DNA from: Planctomycetaceae bacterium | GTDB taxonomy: Bacteria > Planctomycetota > Planctomycetia > Planctomycetales > Planctomycetaceae | Reading direction: 5' to 3' | NCBI GenBank assembly: GCA_021732785.1 | Contig: JAKFUG010000014.1 | Coordinates: forward strand, 1-64,000 | DNA: 64,000 nucleotides | Shown here: positions 26,887-34,076 of the stretch, one piece after another | How the letters are laid out: each line of letters starts with the position of its first letter | Numbering within the stretch: the first letter of the stretch is position 1 | Translations under genes and position numbers: made by a program | Notes under the pieces: model-generated | Seen by the model: the letters and a program-made list of their open reading frames with translations, nothing else | Databases searched by the model: none | Told to the model about the DNA's origin: nothing

Positions 26887-27099
26887 TTATTCTTTGTTGT
26901 CGGAAGCAATGCGGATCGTCAGTCGGCCGTCGAGCGGGACGCAGTCGACCTGCACATTGAAGCCTTGCCCGTCGGCGTGGACCCATGCCGCTCCGATGCG
27001 GGTCCAGAAGCCTTTATGGCCTTTGCGTTCGCGGACGTGATAGACGCTGTGGGTCGGTGATTTGGAAGTAATGGAAGGGTTGGTTTCGGTGTTGGTCAT
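26887..27099 (-). CDS. Small hypothetical protein
   Basis: A 70-residue product after a CAGGAGAC ribosome site. It contains VYHVRERKGHKGFWTRIGAAWVH and VPLDGRLTIRI, a pattern seen in small uncharacterised accessory proteins of mobile elements. It is the first gene of the small-gene run, so the promoter should lie in the ~500 bp upstream. Confidence 0.65.
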   Translation of the reverse strand: MTNTETNPSITSKSPTHSVYHVRERKGHKGFWTRIGAAWVHADGQGFNVQVDCVPLDGRLTIRIASDNKE

Positions 27100-27552
27100 G
27101 ATTCAGTCTCCTGTAGTTTGAGTGACGGACCGCGCCCATCGCGGCCCGATGGCACGAATCTGAAAGTCGCGACAGCCGGGGCGAAGCGCACCGGTCCACG
27201 GGGAAAATTGGGGGCGACCTTTAGGGGGAGCCGATTTTCTCCTTGACCGGTCCGGCGGCGGCTTTAACGTGCCCATCCGAGAGGCCGTGTGGGACGGTGC
27301 GCTTCACCCGCTCTTACAGGAGACGGGGTCACTCGATGCCGCAACCCACCGTCCTCGTTCCCACCACGCCCATGCTCAGCGCGTCACTGCGATACCGGGC
27401 AGAGAACCCGCAGTGTCATTGGCGAGCACCCCGCCGGAACAGGATTGAGAAGCCAGTCGCATGAACCGCGCGGCCGCCTTCCGTGTCGTGGAAGTCGGTC
27501 GAGAACCCGAACTCCTGGCGGGACGCCGTGCCCGCCCCTTCGCAGAAAGCCG
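27100..27552. other. Intergenic region
   Basis: No convincing gene is present. It should hold the promoter of the small-gene operon (minus) and the region upstream of the antitoxin promoter at 27553. Several open frames on both strands overlap each other and look like shadows of GC-rich DNA. Confidence 0.4.
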
Positions 27553-27581
27553 GTGACTGACGGAACGAACCGTGATAGACT
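27553..27581 (+). promoter_or_regulatory. Promoter of disrupted antitoxin gene
   Basis: GTGACT (27553-27558) and TAGACT (27576-27581) are separated by 17 bases, fitting a sigma-70 promoter. An aligned copy (GTGACC, 17 bases, TAAACT) lies before the intact antitoxin at 30930-30958, which supports both. Confidence 0.55.
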
Positions 27582-27608
27582 CCACGAAACCACAAGGGCT
27601 TCCGGTCC

Positions 27609-27833
27609 ATGAACGTGACACTGCATTTCCCCGATGAAATCGCGAGCACGCTTCAGCGTCGCGCCGCCGAGTTAGGGCAGGACGTCGAAACGTTCATCCA
27701 CAAGGTGGTCATGGAAGAGTTGGCGCTGGAAGACGCGTACCCCGCGCCGCCCGCGCGATCTCACGCGGAGTTCATGGCGGCCCTACATGCGATCGTCACC
27801 CGTCACCCCGGTTCTCAGGGGGCCGTGGACGAT
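27609..27833 (+). pseudogene. VapB-like antitoxin, 5' part (interrupted)
   Basis: The first 75 codons (MNVTLHFPDEIASTLQRRAAELGQ...) match the design of the intact antitoxin at 30990, including the ...HP......DD stretch. At 27833 similarity ends and the frame runs into the retron-like segment. The missing C-terminus, SRESIYAGRGE, is found in frame-compatible form at 30876-30911, about 3 kb downstream. The two pieces join to restore a normal protein, so the gene was split by an insertion. No toxin gene follows its 3' piece. Confidence 0.75.
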
Positions 27834-28033
27834 AGACCCTTCGTTAACCAAACTCACCGACTGTCTCTTCCGCTTCGATCTCACTTTCCATTTCCTGCCG
27901 ATGAACGTGACGGAATTGGCGAACGAAAGAGTGTGTCGCGCTACTCAACTGTTCCCGTAGGGGGCTTCCGTGCGAAACCGCCGGGAGTACCTTTTGAGCG
28001 GACCCCGACGGGCGGCGATGGCGATCTCGAATT

Positions 28034-29122
28034 TCAGATCGGCGAATCGTCAGTGACGCAATCAAAACCCGGCCATCTGCCCGCGTTCCGTTGCCGTTCG
28101 GCAACGACAGCCTCATACTCCGCGCGGGCCTGTCCTCGTTTCGCGATGATGGTCTTACAGTAAACGAGGCCACCGCGCTCGGCGTGATGCCAGACTCCGT
28201 TCCAGTCGATCTTGTGGTAGTGCGACATCAGTTGTCCGCGCCGCTTCGGGTTTAGATGGCACGCATGCAGAATCTTGCCCAGAAGCTGCGAAGACGTGTA
28301 AAGCGGGCCCGTGAATTCTTCATTCCTGCCGAGGGCGGCATGTGTAGCACAACTGGCGATCAGATCGTTCAGATAGTGAGTCGGTACGTCGATCCGGTTT
28401 CCTCGAATGCGTACCCCGGTGATGACGATCTCTTTGTCGGCACGCTCAACGGTGGATTTTCCATCGTTAGCCTGTAGCCCTTCCGAGTTCAGAATCTCGT
28501 CGATGAACTGGTCGATTCGCTGCTCGCGCGGATCATAGGCACCGGACACGGTCAGATCATCCACGAACCGCGAATACTTCAATCCATGCGCGTGACACAA
28601 ACCGGCAATTCTCCGATCCGCCTGAGTGAAAAGATGGTCGGCCAAGAGTGGGCTTGTGATCAGGCCAAGCGAGAGATGGAATTCGTAGGTGCAAAGCTGC
28701 GTAAGGATGCCAGCGACCTTTGGGGAGCAGTTCTGACGCCGAATCAGGAAGGAACAAAGTCGATGCGCACTGAGCGATGGGAAGAAATTGTGAACATCCA
28801 TTTTCAGCGCAAATCGCTGACCAGAATGTACCGAAGCGTTGGTGATGGGGCCTCGCCCTCGGATGCAACCATGATTCCACTCCGACGGAGACATCCGGCG
28901 TGAGAAAAGCGATTTTTGCAGGCGAAGTTGAATCAAACGGTACCGCCGTTTGATTGAAATGATGTTGCGAATCGCTCTTTTGGATGGATCACCGATCTTT
29001 CGAGGATCGAGGATCTCCAATTGGCTTACACAATCGGAATGCTCACGAGCGACTGCTTCCAACTCGGACCTCGATACACCGAGGACCTGGGCGAGTGTGG
29101 TGACACTCTGAATTCCCAGCAT
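28034..29122 (-). CDS. Retron-type reverse transcriptase
   Basis: The 362-residue protein has the palm motifs of bacterial reverse transcriptases: LKMDVHNFFPS (Asp109) and FVDDLTVSG at 186-194, where FVDD replaces the usual YADD. A retron-like NAxxH motif (ITNASVHSG, about 93-101) and a VTG-like motif (VITGVRIRGNRI) place it with retrons rather than group II introns; there is no maturase or endonuclease domain. ATG at 29122 overlaps the stop of the upstream HTH gene (TGATG), which fixes the start. It would copy a structured RNA from the same locus into msDNA. Val in place of Ala in the active-site motif is unusual but occurs in some RTs. Confidence 0.83.
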   Translation of the reverse strand: MLGIQSVTTLAQVLGVSRSELEAVAREHSDCVSQLEILDPRKIGDPSKRAIRNIISIKRRYRLIQLRLQKSLFSRRMSPSEWNHGCIRGRGPITNASVHSGQRFALKMDVHNFFPSLSAHRLCSFLIRRQNCSPKVAGILTQLCTYEFHLSLGLITSPLLADHLFTQADRRIAGLCHAHGLKYSRFVDDLTVSGAYDPREQRIDQFIDEILNSEGLQANDGKSTVERADKEIVITGVRIRGNRIDVPTHYLNDLIASCATHAALGRNEEFTGPLYTSSQLLGKILHACHLNPKRRGQLMSHYHKIDWNGVWHHAERGGLVYCKTIIAKRGQARAEYEAVVAERQRNAGRWPGFDCVTDDSPI

Positions 29123-29439
29123 CACGCTTGCCTCTCGGTGAGTCGCCGCTTTATCGCGGCATCGATCTCTTTTTTCCAGATCGATTCCAGTCGCCGCACC
29201 GCGGGTTTCAAGGATTGAGGAATACGCTCGTGCTCCTGATCTCGCGTTGCTGCGTACATGTAGAGGTCGATCCGCCACGCCTCGAAAAACTTGTTGAGAA
29301 CGGAAGTCGTGGGAGCTGCTTCGCCAATCTCTAAATTACGAAGGTGGACGTGCGAAATTTTGACCTCGTCTGCGGCCTGCCGTTGCGACAGACCAAAGAG
29401 GCCTCGCAGCTCTCGAATTGATTCACCAATACTTATCAT
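29122..29439 (-). CDS. XRE-type HTH protein (retron accessory)
   Basis: The 105-residue protein has an N-terminal Cro/C1-type helix-turn-helix (SIRELRGLFGLSQRQAADEV and the ISHVHLRNLEIG recognition region) and a basic helical tail. It is translationally coupled to the reverse transcriptase gene (TGATG overlap). Some retron classes carry a small HTH protein as their accessory or regulatory component, which fits this arrangement. It could repress the operon or act as the effector. Confidence 0.75.
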   Translation of the reverse strand: MISIGESIRELRGLFGLSQRQAADEVKISHVHLRNLEIGEAAPTTSVLNKFFEAWRIDLYMYAATRDQEHERIPQSLKPAVRRLESIWKKEIDAAIKRRLTERQA

Positions 29440-29477
29440 TGCGGCCTTCTGCCGGTTATGGGGATGGTTGGGACGTG

Positions 29478-29723
29478 CTAAGGTGCCCCCGCCTTTAAGA
29501 TGTAAACCGCGTGTGCTGTCAGTGCTGAGGCACGGTCGATTGATTCCTCAGTCCCTTGAGCGAGCAGTTCCATCACTTGGGACCGGAGTCCCCCCAGCAC
29601 GTCCCATGTAGTCCCGTCGAGATCGTCGACAAAGCTGAGTTCCCGCCAGAACCGCGCGACCGCACGGCCTGTGGATTCAACACTACCTTTCGTCTCGACA
29701 GATGTCTTCTTTCCAACTTTCAT
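29478..29723 (-). CDS. Small protein upstream of retron genes
   Basis: An 81-residue product from ATG 29723, ending 38 bp before the HTH gene. It contains GRAVARFWRELSFVDDLDGTTWDVLGGL and an alanine-rich C-terminal helix (ASALTAHAVYILKAG). I recognise no family. It is co-directional with the HTH and RT genes and probably in their operon; it could be a third retron component. Confidence 0.5.
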   Translation of the reverse strand: MKVGKKTSVETKGSVESTGRAVARFWRELSFVDDLDGTTWDVLGGLRSQVMELLAQGTEESIDRASALTAHAVYILKAGAP

Positions 29724-30285
29724 TGTGCAAGCTCCGGTAAAGTGGGACCGCGTTGAGCCAACGCACAACCATGTGCATTTCAACTCAAAGCTAGACCACT
29801 TGAGCAGAAGCAAGTGCAGCACTTACACCCTTTTCACCTCGCCTCACCCCCTTCCGCGACCACGTCTCCCGTCAATCGCGAGAATCACGTCGCTGAAGCC
29901 GCTTCGCCGCGGAGCCACAAATGCGGCGGAGCGGCGGCGGTGCGGTGGATGACACACTGGTGAGGGGGCGGGAGTCGCCACCTTGTCCGGATTACCGAGC
30001 GACATCAACTGCTTGATGCCGTGTAACTCTCCGCCTTTCGCCGGAGAAACCTTCCCGCAGGGGAAGGGACCGAAGCTCTCAAAGACATCTGCGGAGAATG
30101 GTAACTATAGTTGGTCGGTGCGCCAACCGACTATTGGACAAAAATGGAAACTTTATTTACCACGACATTTTGGCCCGATGATCGCATGTCATCCACCGAT
30201 CCGCGCTGCCTTGACATAGAGGGGTTACATGAGGCAGGCTCGCACTCGATGGACCAGCGAGTAGTCGAATGAAAGGGCAATTCAA
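29724..30285. other. Non-coding region, possible retron msr-msd RNA
   Basis: No gene is evident. On the transcribed side upstream of the retron operon it contains several hairpins: CTCCG...CGGAG, CTTCCC...GGGAAG and GTTGG...CCAAC (near 30030-30145). Retron non-coding RNA normally lies just upstream of the RT operon, so this is the place to look, but I could not identify the diagnostic msr/msd inverted repeats. Confidence 0.3.
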
Positions 30286-30875
30286 ATGGAAGACCCGCTT
30301 TTTGCGGTCAACCGCATCCGCGAGATTTTGACGTCGGTCGAGAGTTGGAATCAGCAAGGGAAGCTGGCTGCATTTGCAGCGACAACGCGGCTTCTGGATG
30401 ATCTCGACGAACACATCACCGAACTAGAAGAACTCGGCGATTCAAGCGGTGTACGAGATGCGGGATACGCTTCCGAACACGCGGCAGGCCTTTACGGACA
30501 CATCGCCGCAATATGCGGCTGCGGCCCCGACAGGGGCCATGATGTCGATCAGCATCATGTTTGGGCTATCGCTGATCTGGGAGCGATCGAGCACGGAATC
30601 ACTCCTGCGTGATCGTTGCCAGCGACATGCCCCGCGCGGGTGCTTTGCTCATTTGTGTGATCCGCCAACGGCGAGCGAGAAACAGTGTCGCTCGGGTGAT
30701 GTGTTCCCGTGAGGATCTCACGCAGCAGCCGTTCTGGAATGCGTTTGTGGACTCGTCGAAGCGCCGCAACAAAGTCGCCCATGCTGGCGAAACCGTCGGG
30801 CCGAACGAAGCGGCGGAGTCGGTCGAGTCCTGCCGCGCTTTGGTCCGTTGGATCAAGGTCGCATCCAACTTTCCT
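30286..30875 (+). pseudogene. Degraded coding region, probable frameshifted gene
   Basis: Three successive plus-strand frames each read like pieces of one protein. The first starts at ATG 30286 (MEDPLFAVNRIREILTSVES). The second, from about 30430, contains a hydrophobic AMMSISIMFGLSLIW stretch. The third, from about 30690, contains FVDSSKRRNKVAHAGETV, a C-terminal pattern seen in several uncharacterised proteins. Two frameshifts would be needed to join them. The last frame runs directly into the orphan antitoxin C-terminus. A cargo gene of the inserted segment that has decayed is the simplest reading. Confidence 0.35.
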
Positions 30876-30911
30876 AGCCGCGAATCGATCTACGCGGGAC
30901 GGGGAGAATGA
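30876..30911 (+). pseudogene. VapB-like antitoxin, 3' end fragment
   Basis: These 36 bases encode SRESIYAGRGE and a stop, identical at protein level to the end of the intact antitoxin (stop at 31257-31259). It is the missing C-terminus of the interrupted antitoxin that starts at 27609. Confidence 0.7.
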
Positions 30912-30929
30912 GGGTAACCCAGAAAACCG

Positions 30930-30958
30930 GTGACCGAACTTCGGAACCGTGTTAAACT
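30930..30958 (+). promoter_or_regulatory. Promoter of VapBC-like pair
   Basis: GTGACC (30930-30935), 17 bases, TAAACT (30953-30958): a sigma-70 type promoter duplicated from, or into, the promoter of the broken antitoxin at 27553. An AGGAGTGAGG ribosome site and the ATG at 30990 follow. Confidence 0.55.
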
Positions 30959-30989
30959 GGGTTTCATCATCAGGAGTGAGGATCAACCC

Positions 30990-31259
30990 ATGAACATTAG
31001 CTTGCCCTTGTCGGCAGATGTCGAAAACATCCTGATTCGTCGGGCCGCGGCAGCGGGGAAAGAACTTTCGGTCTTCGTCGCCGGTGTGGTCACGGAGGCT
31101 GTTGTGGAAGAACTGGAACCGGCTCCTCCTACGGAATCAGCCGTCCGTCGGGCGGCTCGGTTCCGCGAACGTCTCGAAAGTTGGACCGCTTTGCACCCCG
31201 TGCTCGACCATGTGATCGATGACAGCCGCGAATCGATCTATGCCGGGCGCGGTGAATGA
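30990..31259 (+). CDS. VapB-like antitoxin
   Basis: The 89-residue protein has a short N-terminal strand (MNISLPLSADVE), a helix with RRAAAAGKELSVFVAGVV typical of ribbon-helix-helix-type antitoxin ends, and a C-terminal toxin-binding tail ending SRESIYAGRGE. It overlaps the PIN toxin start by four bases. Such antitoxins bind and neutralise the PIN ribonuclease and repress their own promoter. The upstream split paralogue shows that the locus was duplicated. Confidence 0.82.
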   Translation: MNISLPLSADVENILIRRAAAAGKELSVFVAGVVTEAVVEELEPAPPTESAVRRAARFRERLESWTALHPVLDHVIDDSRESIYAGRGE

Positions 31260-31714
31260 AAGTCCTCGTCGATACGAACGTGTTGCTCCGGATCGCGCAG
31301 CCCGGTCATCCGCACCGCCCCGCAGCCGCGGAGTCCGTCGTCCGGCTGATCGCGGCCGATTGGGAACTCTGCGTGGTGCCGCAAGTCTTGTATGAGTTCT
31401 GGGTGGCGGCCACGCGGCCCGAGCCGGTGAATGGCCTCGGCATGGATTGCACCGCGGCCGAACTCTCCCTCGACGAACTCGTCCGCGATTTCCGCCTGTT
31501 GCGTGACGAACGGGGCGTCTATGGCTTCTGGCGGTCCTTGATCGTCACCCATCAGGTGCAGGGCAAACTCGCGCACGATGCCCGGCTCGTCGCGGCGATG
31601 CAGCGGCATGGGCTGACCGACATACTGACATTCAACAGTGCAGATTTCGCGCGGTTCACCGGCATCCGCGCTTTCACTCCGGCTGACATCCTCGCGGGTC
31701 AGCTCCCCACCTGA
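31256..31714 (+). CDS. PIN-domain ribonuclease toxin (VapC-like)
   Basis: The 152-residue protein is a PIN domain: the first acidic residue in KVLVDTNVLLR (Asp6), a Glu in VLYEFWVAATRP, an Asp in AHDARLVAAMQRH and the final LTFNSADFARF. These supply the metal-binding acidic residues of VapC-type RNases, which cleave RNA (often tRNA) when not bound by antitoxin. The ATGA overlap with the antitoxin gene is the usual operon arrangement. The pair may stabilise the island. Confidence 0.88.
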   Translation: MKVLVDTNVLLRIAQPGHPHRPAAAESVVRLIAADWELCVVPQVLYEFWVAATRPEPVNGLGMDCTAAELSLDELVRDFRLLRDERGVYGFWRSLIVTHQVQGKLAHDARLVAAMQRHGLTDILTFNSADFARFTGIRAFTPADILAGQLPT

Positions 31715-31942
31715 GTCGGAAACGGTGTGGCGTCGGAGCGACTTACCCCTGATCGCCGCCCACCAATCAGGTCGATGAGCGTTCCCGATGGCACTCGATC
31801 CGCCTTACTGCGATGTGATTGTGCAGCGTTGCGAGCAATTCAGCGGAGAGTAAGGATGTACGGACTTCAACCCTATCGTCCTTGCCTAACGACCAAGCTC
31901 ACCTGCGACGGCCCGCTCAGATGGCTACACGTCATGAAAAGC

Positions 31943-32569
31943 CTACACGCGGGCCGGGTCAGGTGAAGCGACTGGTTCGGCCTCGGGAACTTGCGGTTTG
32001 GCAACTGGTCCGCTGATTACTGCAGCACCTAGTTCGACGACGTGTCTTCCTTTGATGCAGTCGCCGTCGTAGCTGTATACTCCCGCCTCAATCCTAACCG
32101 CAGCTAGGGCGAGCGCCCGTCCCGATACGACTGGTGTGCCCTTATCGAGATCCTTCCACCGGGTCGCCAACGCGGACAGTCGGCTCTCCAAATCCGACGG
32201 GCGCGGGTTCTTCTCGCACTCAACCGTGCGGAACCAACGGGTATCAGTTCGCAAGGTCGCGTAGGCAATCCCAGCCTGGTAGTGCTCCGACGATCGCGAC
32301 TTCGGGTCGAGAAAAGTCATCAGACCCGACAGAGCAGCGACCCCGAAAGATACGATCCCAGCGACGAGCGAGAGCGAAGATAACGAAGAAACCCCGGCTG
32401 CAGCGGCGAGCACGGTTGCACTGATCCCTAAGTATAGGTGGAGGTGGGTCGCAAGCCGCGCTTCCTCATTGTGGGCTGCATGGCTCGTCATGCAGTCATC
32501 TTCGATGCGGCACGCCTCCGCCCTAAGCGCAGCGACGAGCTTATCACCTACAGCCGCTTGATTGATCAT
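31943..32569 (-). CDS. SLATT-domain 2-TM protein
   Basis: The 208-residue protein starts at ATG 32569 after a GGAGGG ribosome site. Residues about 1-45 form a charged helix; two membrane helices follow (about 48-92: LYLGISATVLAAAAGVSS and LVAGIVSFGVAALSGLMTF), then a soluble helical region (SSEHYQAGIAYATLRTDTRWF). This is the layout of SLATT proteins, predicted pore-forming effectors in nucleotide-signal-dependent defence. No nucleotide cyclase or SLOG sensor gene is adjacent, so its trigger is unknown. The C-terminal ~25 residues are Pro/Glu/Ala-rich. Confidence 0.7.
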   Translation of the reverse strand: MINQAAVGDKLVAALRAEACRIEDDCMTSHAAHNEEARLATHLHLYLGISATVLAAAAGVSSLSSLSLVAGIVSFGVAALSGLMTFLDPKSRSSEHYQAGIAYATLRTDTRWFRTVECEKNPRPSDLESRLSALATRWKDLDKGTPVVSGRALALAAVRIEAGVYSYDGDCIKGRHVVELGAAVISGPVAKPQVPEAEPVASPDPARV

Positions 32570-33359
32570 TCGTGCCCTCCGCTTGCACCGCCGAACAGGT
32601 ATACGACCGCCGCAGCGCGGTAGAAATTTAACCGCACTTCGACAGCGTAGCAAGAACCAGTCACTTTCTATGAGCCAGCCAGGGCGACGAGTTGCGCTCA
32701 TTCGCTGATTGACGGCTGATGTTACACCGCACTTGGCCTCCATGCTAGACCGCACAATTGAGATGCCGGCAAACGCAACTCCGGGGCGTTGCGGGGCAAG
32801 GTCTCCCCGTCTTCTTGTCGCCCAATGAGTGTTGCGATCAAGCGACCGTCAGGCGGGTAGTATTGACAGTAGTATCCGCGCGGTTTTCGACGTGTGGCAA
32901 CGGTTGCCTTGCCATTCGGGTTCAGGGCGACTTCCTTCGATCGGTTCTCCCGAAGCGCAGCTCAGGAACCGCTAATCGTTCTGTGCCAGACTTCGTTCCA
33001 AAGGATCGCGAACCCGCACTGTGCCATACCTTCGCCCGCCCGTTGCCATACGCGGGCGGGCTGCGTCTGGACGAACTTCTGGTCCGCGCAACAATGAGCG
33101 CAGGCACCGGAGCATTCCGCCACTGAACGCTCACGCCGCCTAGTCCGCTGGCACGCAGGCCGATGATGACAGTGACCTGCGTCCGCCAGCGGGAAGAAAG
33201 TGCCGAGCGGACCACCGGCAAGCTCTATTGCGACGTGTTGATCGATTTCAAGACATGGCGACGGCGCGCGTCCGCGTCCTGTCGCGGCATTAAGGGAAAG
33301 TTTACCAGTCTGTGGCAAAGTCGATTCTGAGACGAGCATTCAGCGGGAGGACAAATCGC
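32570..33359. other. Non-coding region with relaxase-upstream remnant
   Basis: No intact gene is visible in these 790 bases. The right part (about 32959-33245) is a diverged copy of the region upstream of, and the start of, the MobF relaxase gene (see the repeat entry). The left ~390 bases show nothing I can identify. Confidence 0.5.
32959..33245 (+). pseudogene. Remnant copy of relaxase 5' region
   Basis: About 32959-33120 aligns with about 33935-34095 at roughly three-quarters identity, including TCGCCCGCCCGTTGCCATAC and TCTGGACGAA. After the equivalent of the relaxase start (near 33093) it jumps to a match of GCCGAGCGGACCACCGG (relaxase 34464 region) near 33208-33224. So it is an internally deleted, decayed duplicate of the oriT-relaxase start. 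It has no usable frame. Confidence 0.6.
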
Positions 33360-33821
33360 ATGGTCACGGCAGTGGAAAGAGGGCAGGCGACTCCTACCGT
33401 GGCGTCCGCTGCGAAACGCGTCGAAGAACTGCTTGACCTGACACTCCCCCTCGACGTGCAAGTCCGTTTTCAATTCGGTTCCCTGGGCAATCCCGCCTCG
33501 CCGGAAACCCATCTGCTGCTGACCGGGACCTGCGGCGTTGGTGACGACGTGCGTCAGGATGCCGCGGGGTTGGCGATCATTCGTGAATTCGTCCTGGCAG
33601 CGAAAGAGCACCGGGTCGCCGTCCGCACCGGCGATCTCGCGGGCTGCAACAGTGTCAACGCGGATTCCCCGCGGGACGCCTTCCAAGTCGCGTTCGCTTA
33701 TCTTCGTGCGCACAGCGTGTCGGAGATGACCCTCGCGCCGGTCGAAAAGATCGTGCAGGATGCTCTCACATCGACCGGACCAACAGCGCCATCCAGTCCT
33801 GTTGTCAGCCCGCAACGATGA
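33360..33821 (+). CDS. Hypothetical protein upstream of relaxase
   Basis: The 153-residue protein starts at ATG 33360 with a GGGAGG ribosome site; a GTG 16 codons upstream lacks one. It contains TLPLDVQVRFQFGSLG and an LTGTCGVGDD turn, with a helical second half (DAFQVAFAYLRAHSVSEM). No family is recognised. It lies between the relaxase remnant and the probable oriT, so a relaxosome accessory or regulatory role is possible but not shown. Confidence 0.6.
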   Translation: MVTAVERGQATPTVASAAKRVEELLDLTLPLDVQVRFQFGSLGNPASPETHLLLTGTCGVGDDVRQDAAGLAIIREFVLAAKEHRVAVRTGDLAGCNSVNADSPRDAFQVAFAYLRAHSVSEMTLAPVEKIVQDALTSTGPTAPSSPVVSPQR

Positions 33822-33918
33822 TGGGCTCCCGACAGCGTGTCCAAAACTCGGACATCCCGTCACCAGGCGGCCAAGAGAACTGAAAGGCTTCGCGGTTTCG
33901 GTGGCAGCAAAACGTTGC

Positions 33919-34060
33919 GGGTTCACGAACCGCGGTTCAGGGTTCGTTAATCCTTCTGTGTCAGAATTGATCCCGAAGGAACGCGAACCGGCCCGCTGCC
34001 ACACCGTCGCCCGCCCGTTGCCATACTCGGATGTGCTGGGTCTGGACGAAACTTCGGTCC
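33919..34060. other. Candidate origin of transfer (oriT)
   Basis: The region just upstream of the MobF relaxase contains GGTT-CACG-AACC (33920-33931) overlapping a perfect GAACCGCGGTTC palindrome (33927-33938), then GGTTCGTTAA. MobF relaxases usually nick near their own gene beside inverted repeats. The same segment is duplicated in decayed form at 32959-33073. The nic site itself cannot be named from sequence. Confidence 0.45.
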
Positions 34061-34076
34061 GCGCCAGAATGAGAGT

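Larger units (their letters stand above)
27834..30875. mobile_element. Retron-like segment inserted in antitoxin gene
   Basis: About 3,042 bases separate the two halves of the antitoxin gene. The segment holds a retron-type reverse transcriptase operon on the minus strand and degraded coding frames on the plus strand near its right end. I see no terminal inverted repeats and no clear target duplication, so the insertion mechanism is unknown. The boundaries are set by where antitoxin homology stops and may be off by a few bases. Confidence 0.6.

Noticed and set aside
30555..30986. 143-codon minus-strand gene
   Set aside because: Antisense to the decayed plus-strand frames and spans the antitoxin fragment and promoter; no ribosome site and no protein-like pattern.
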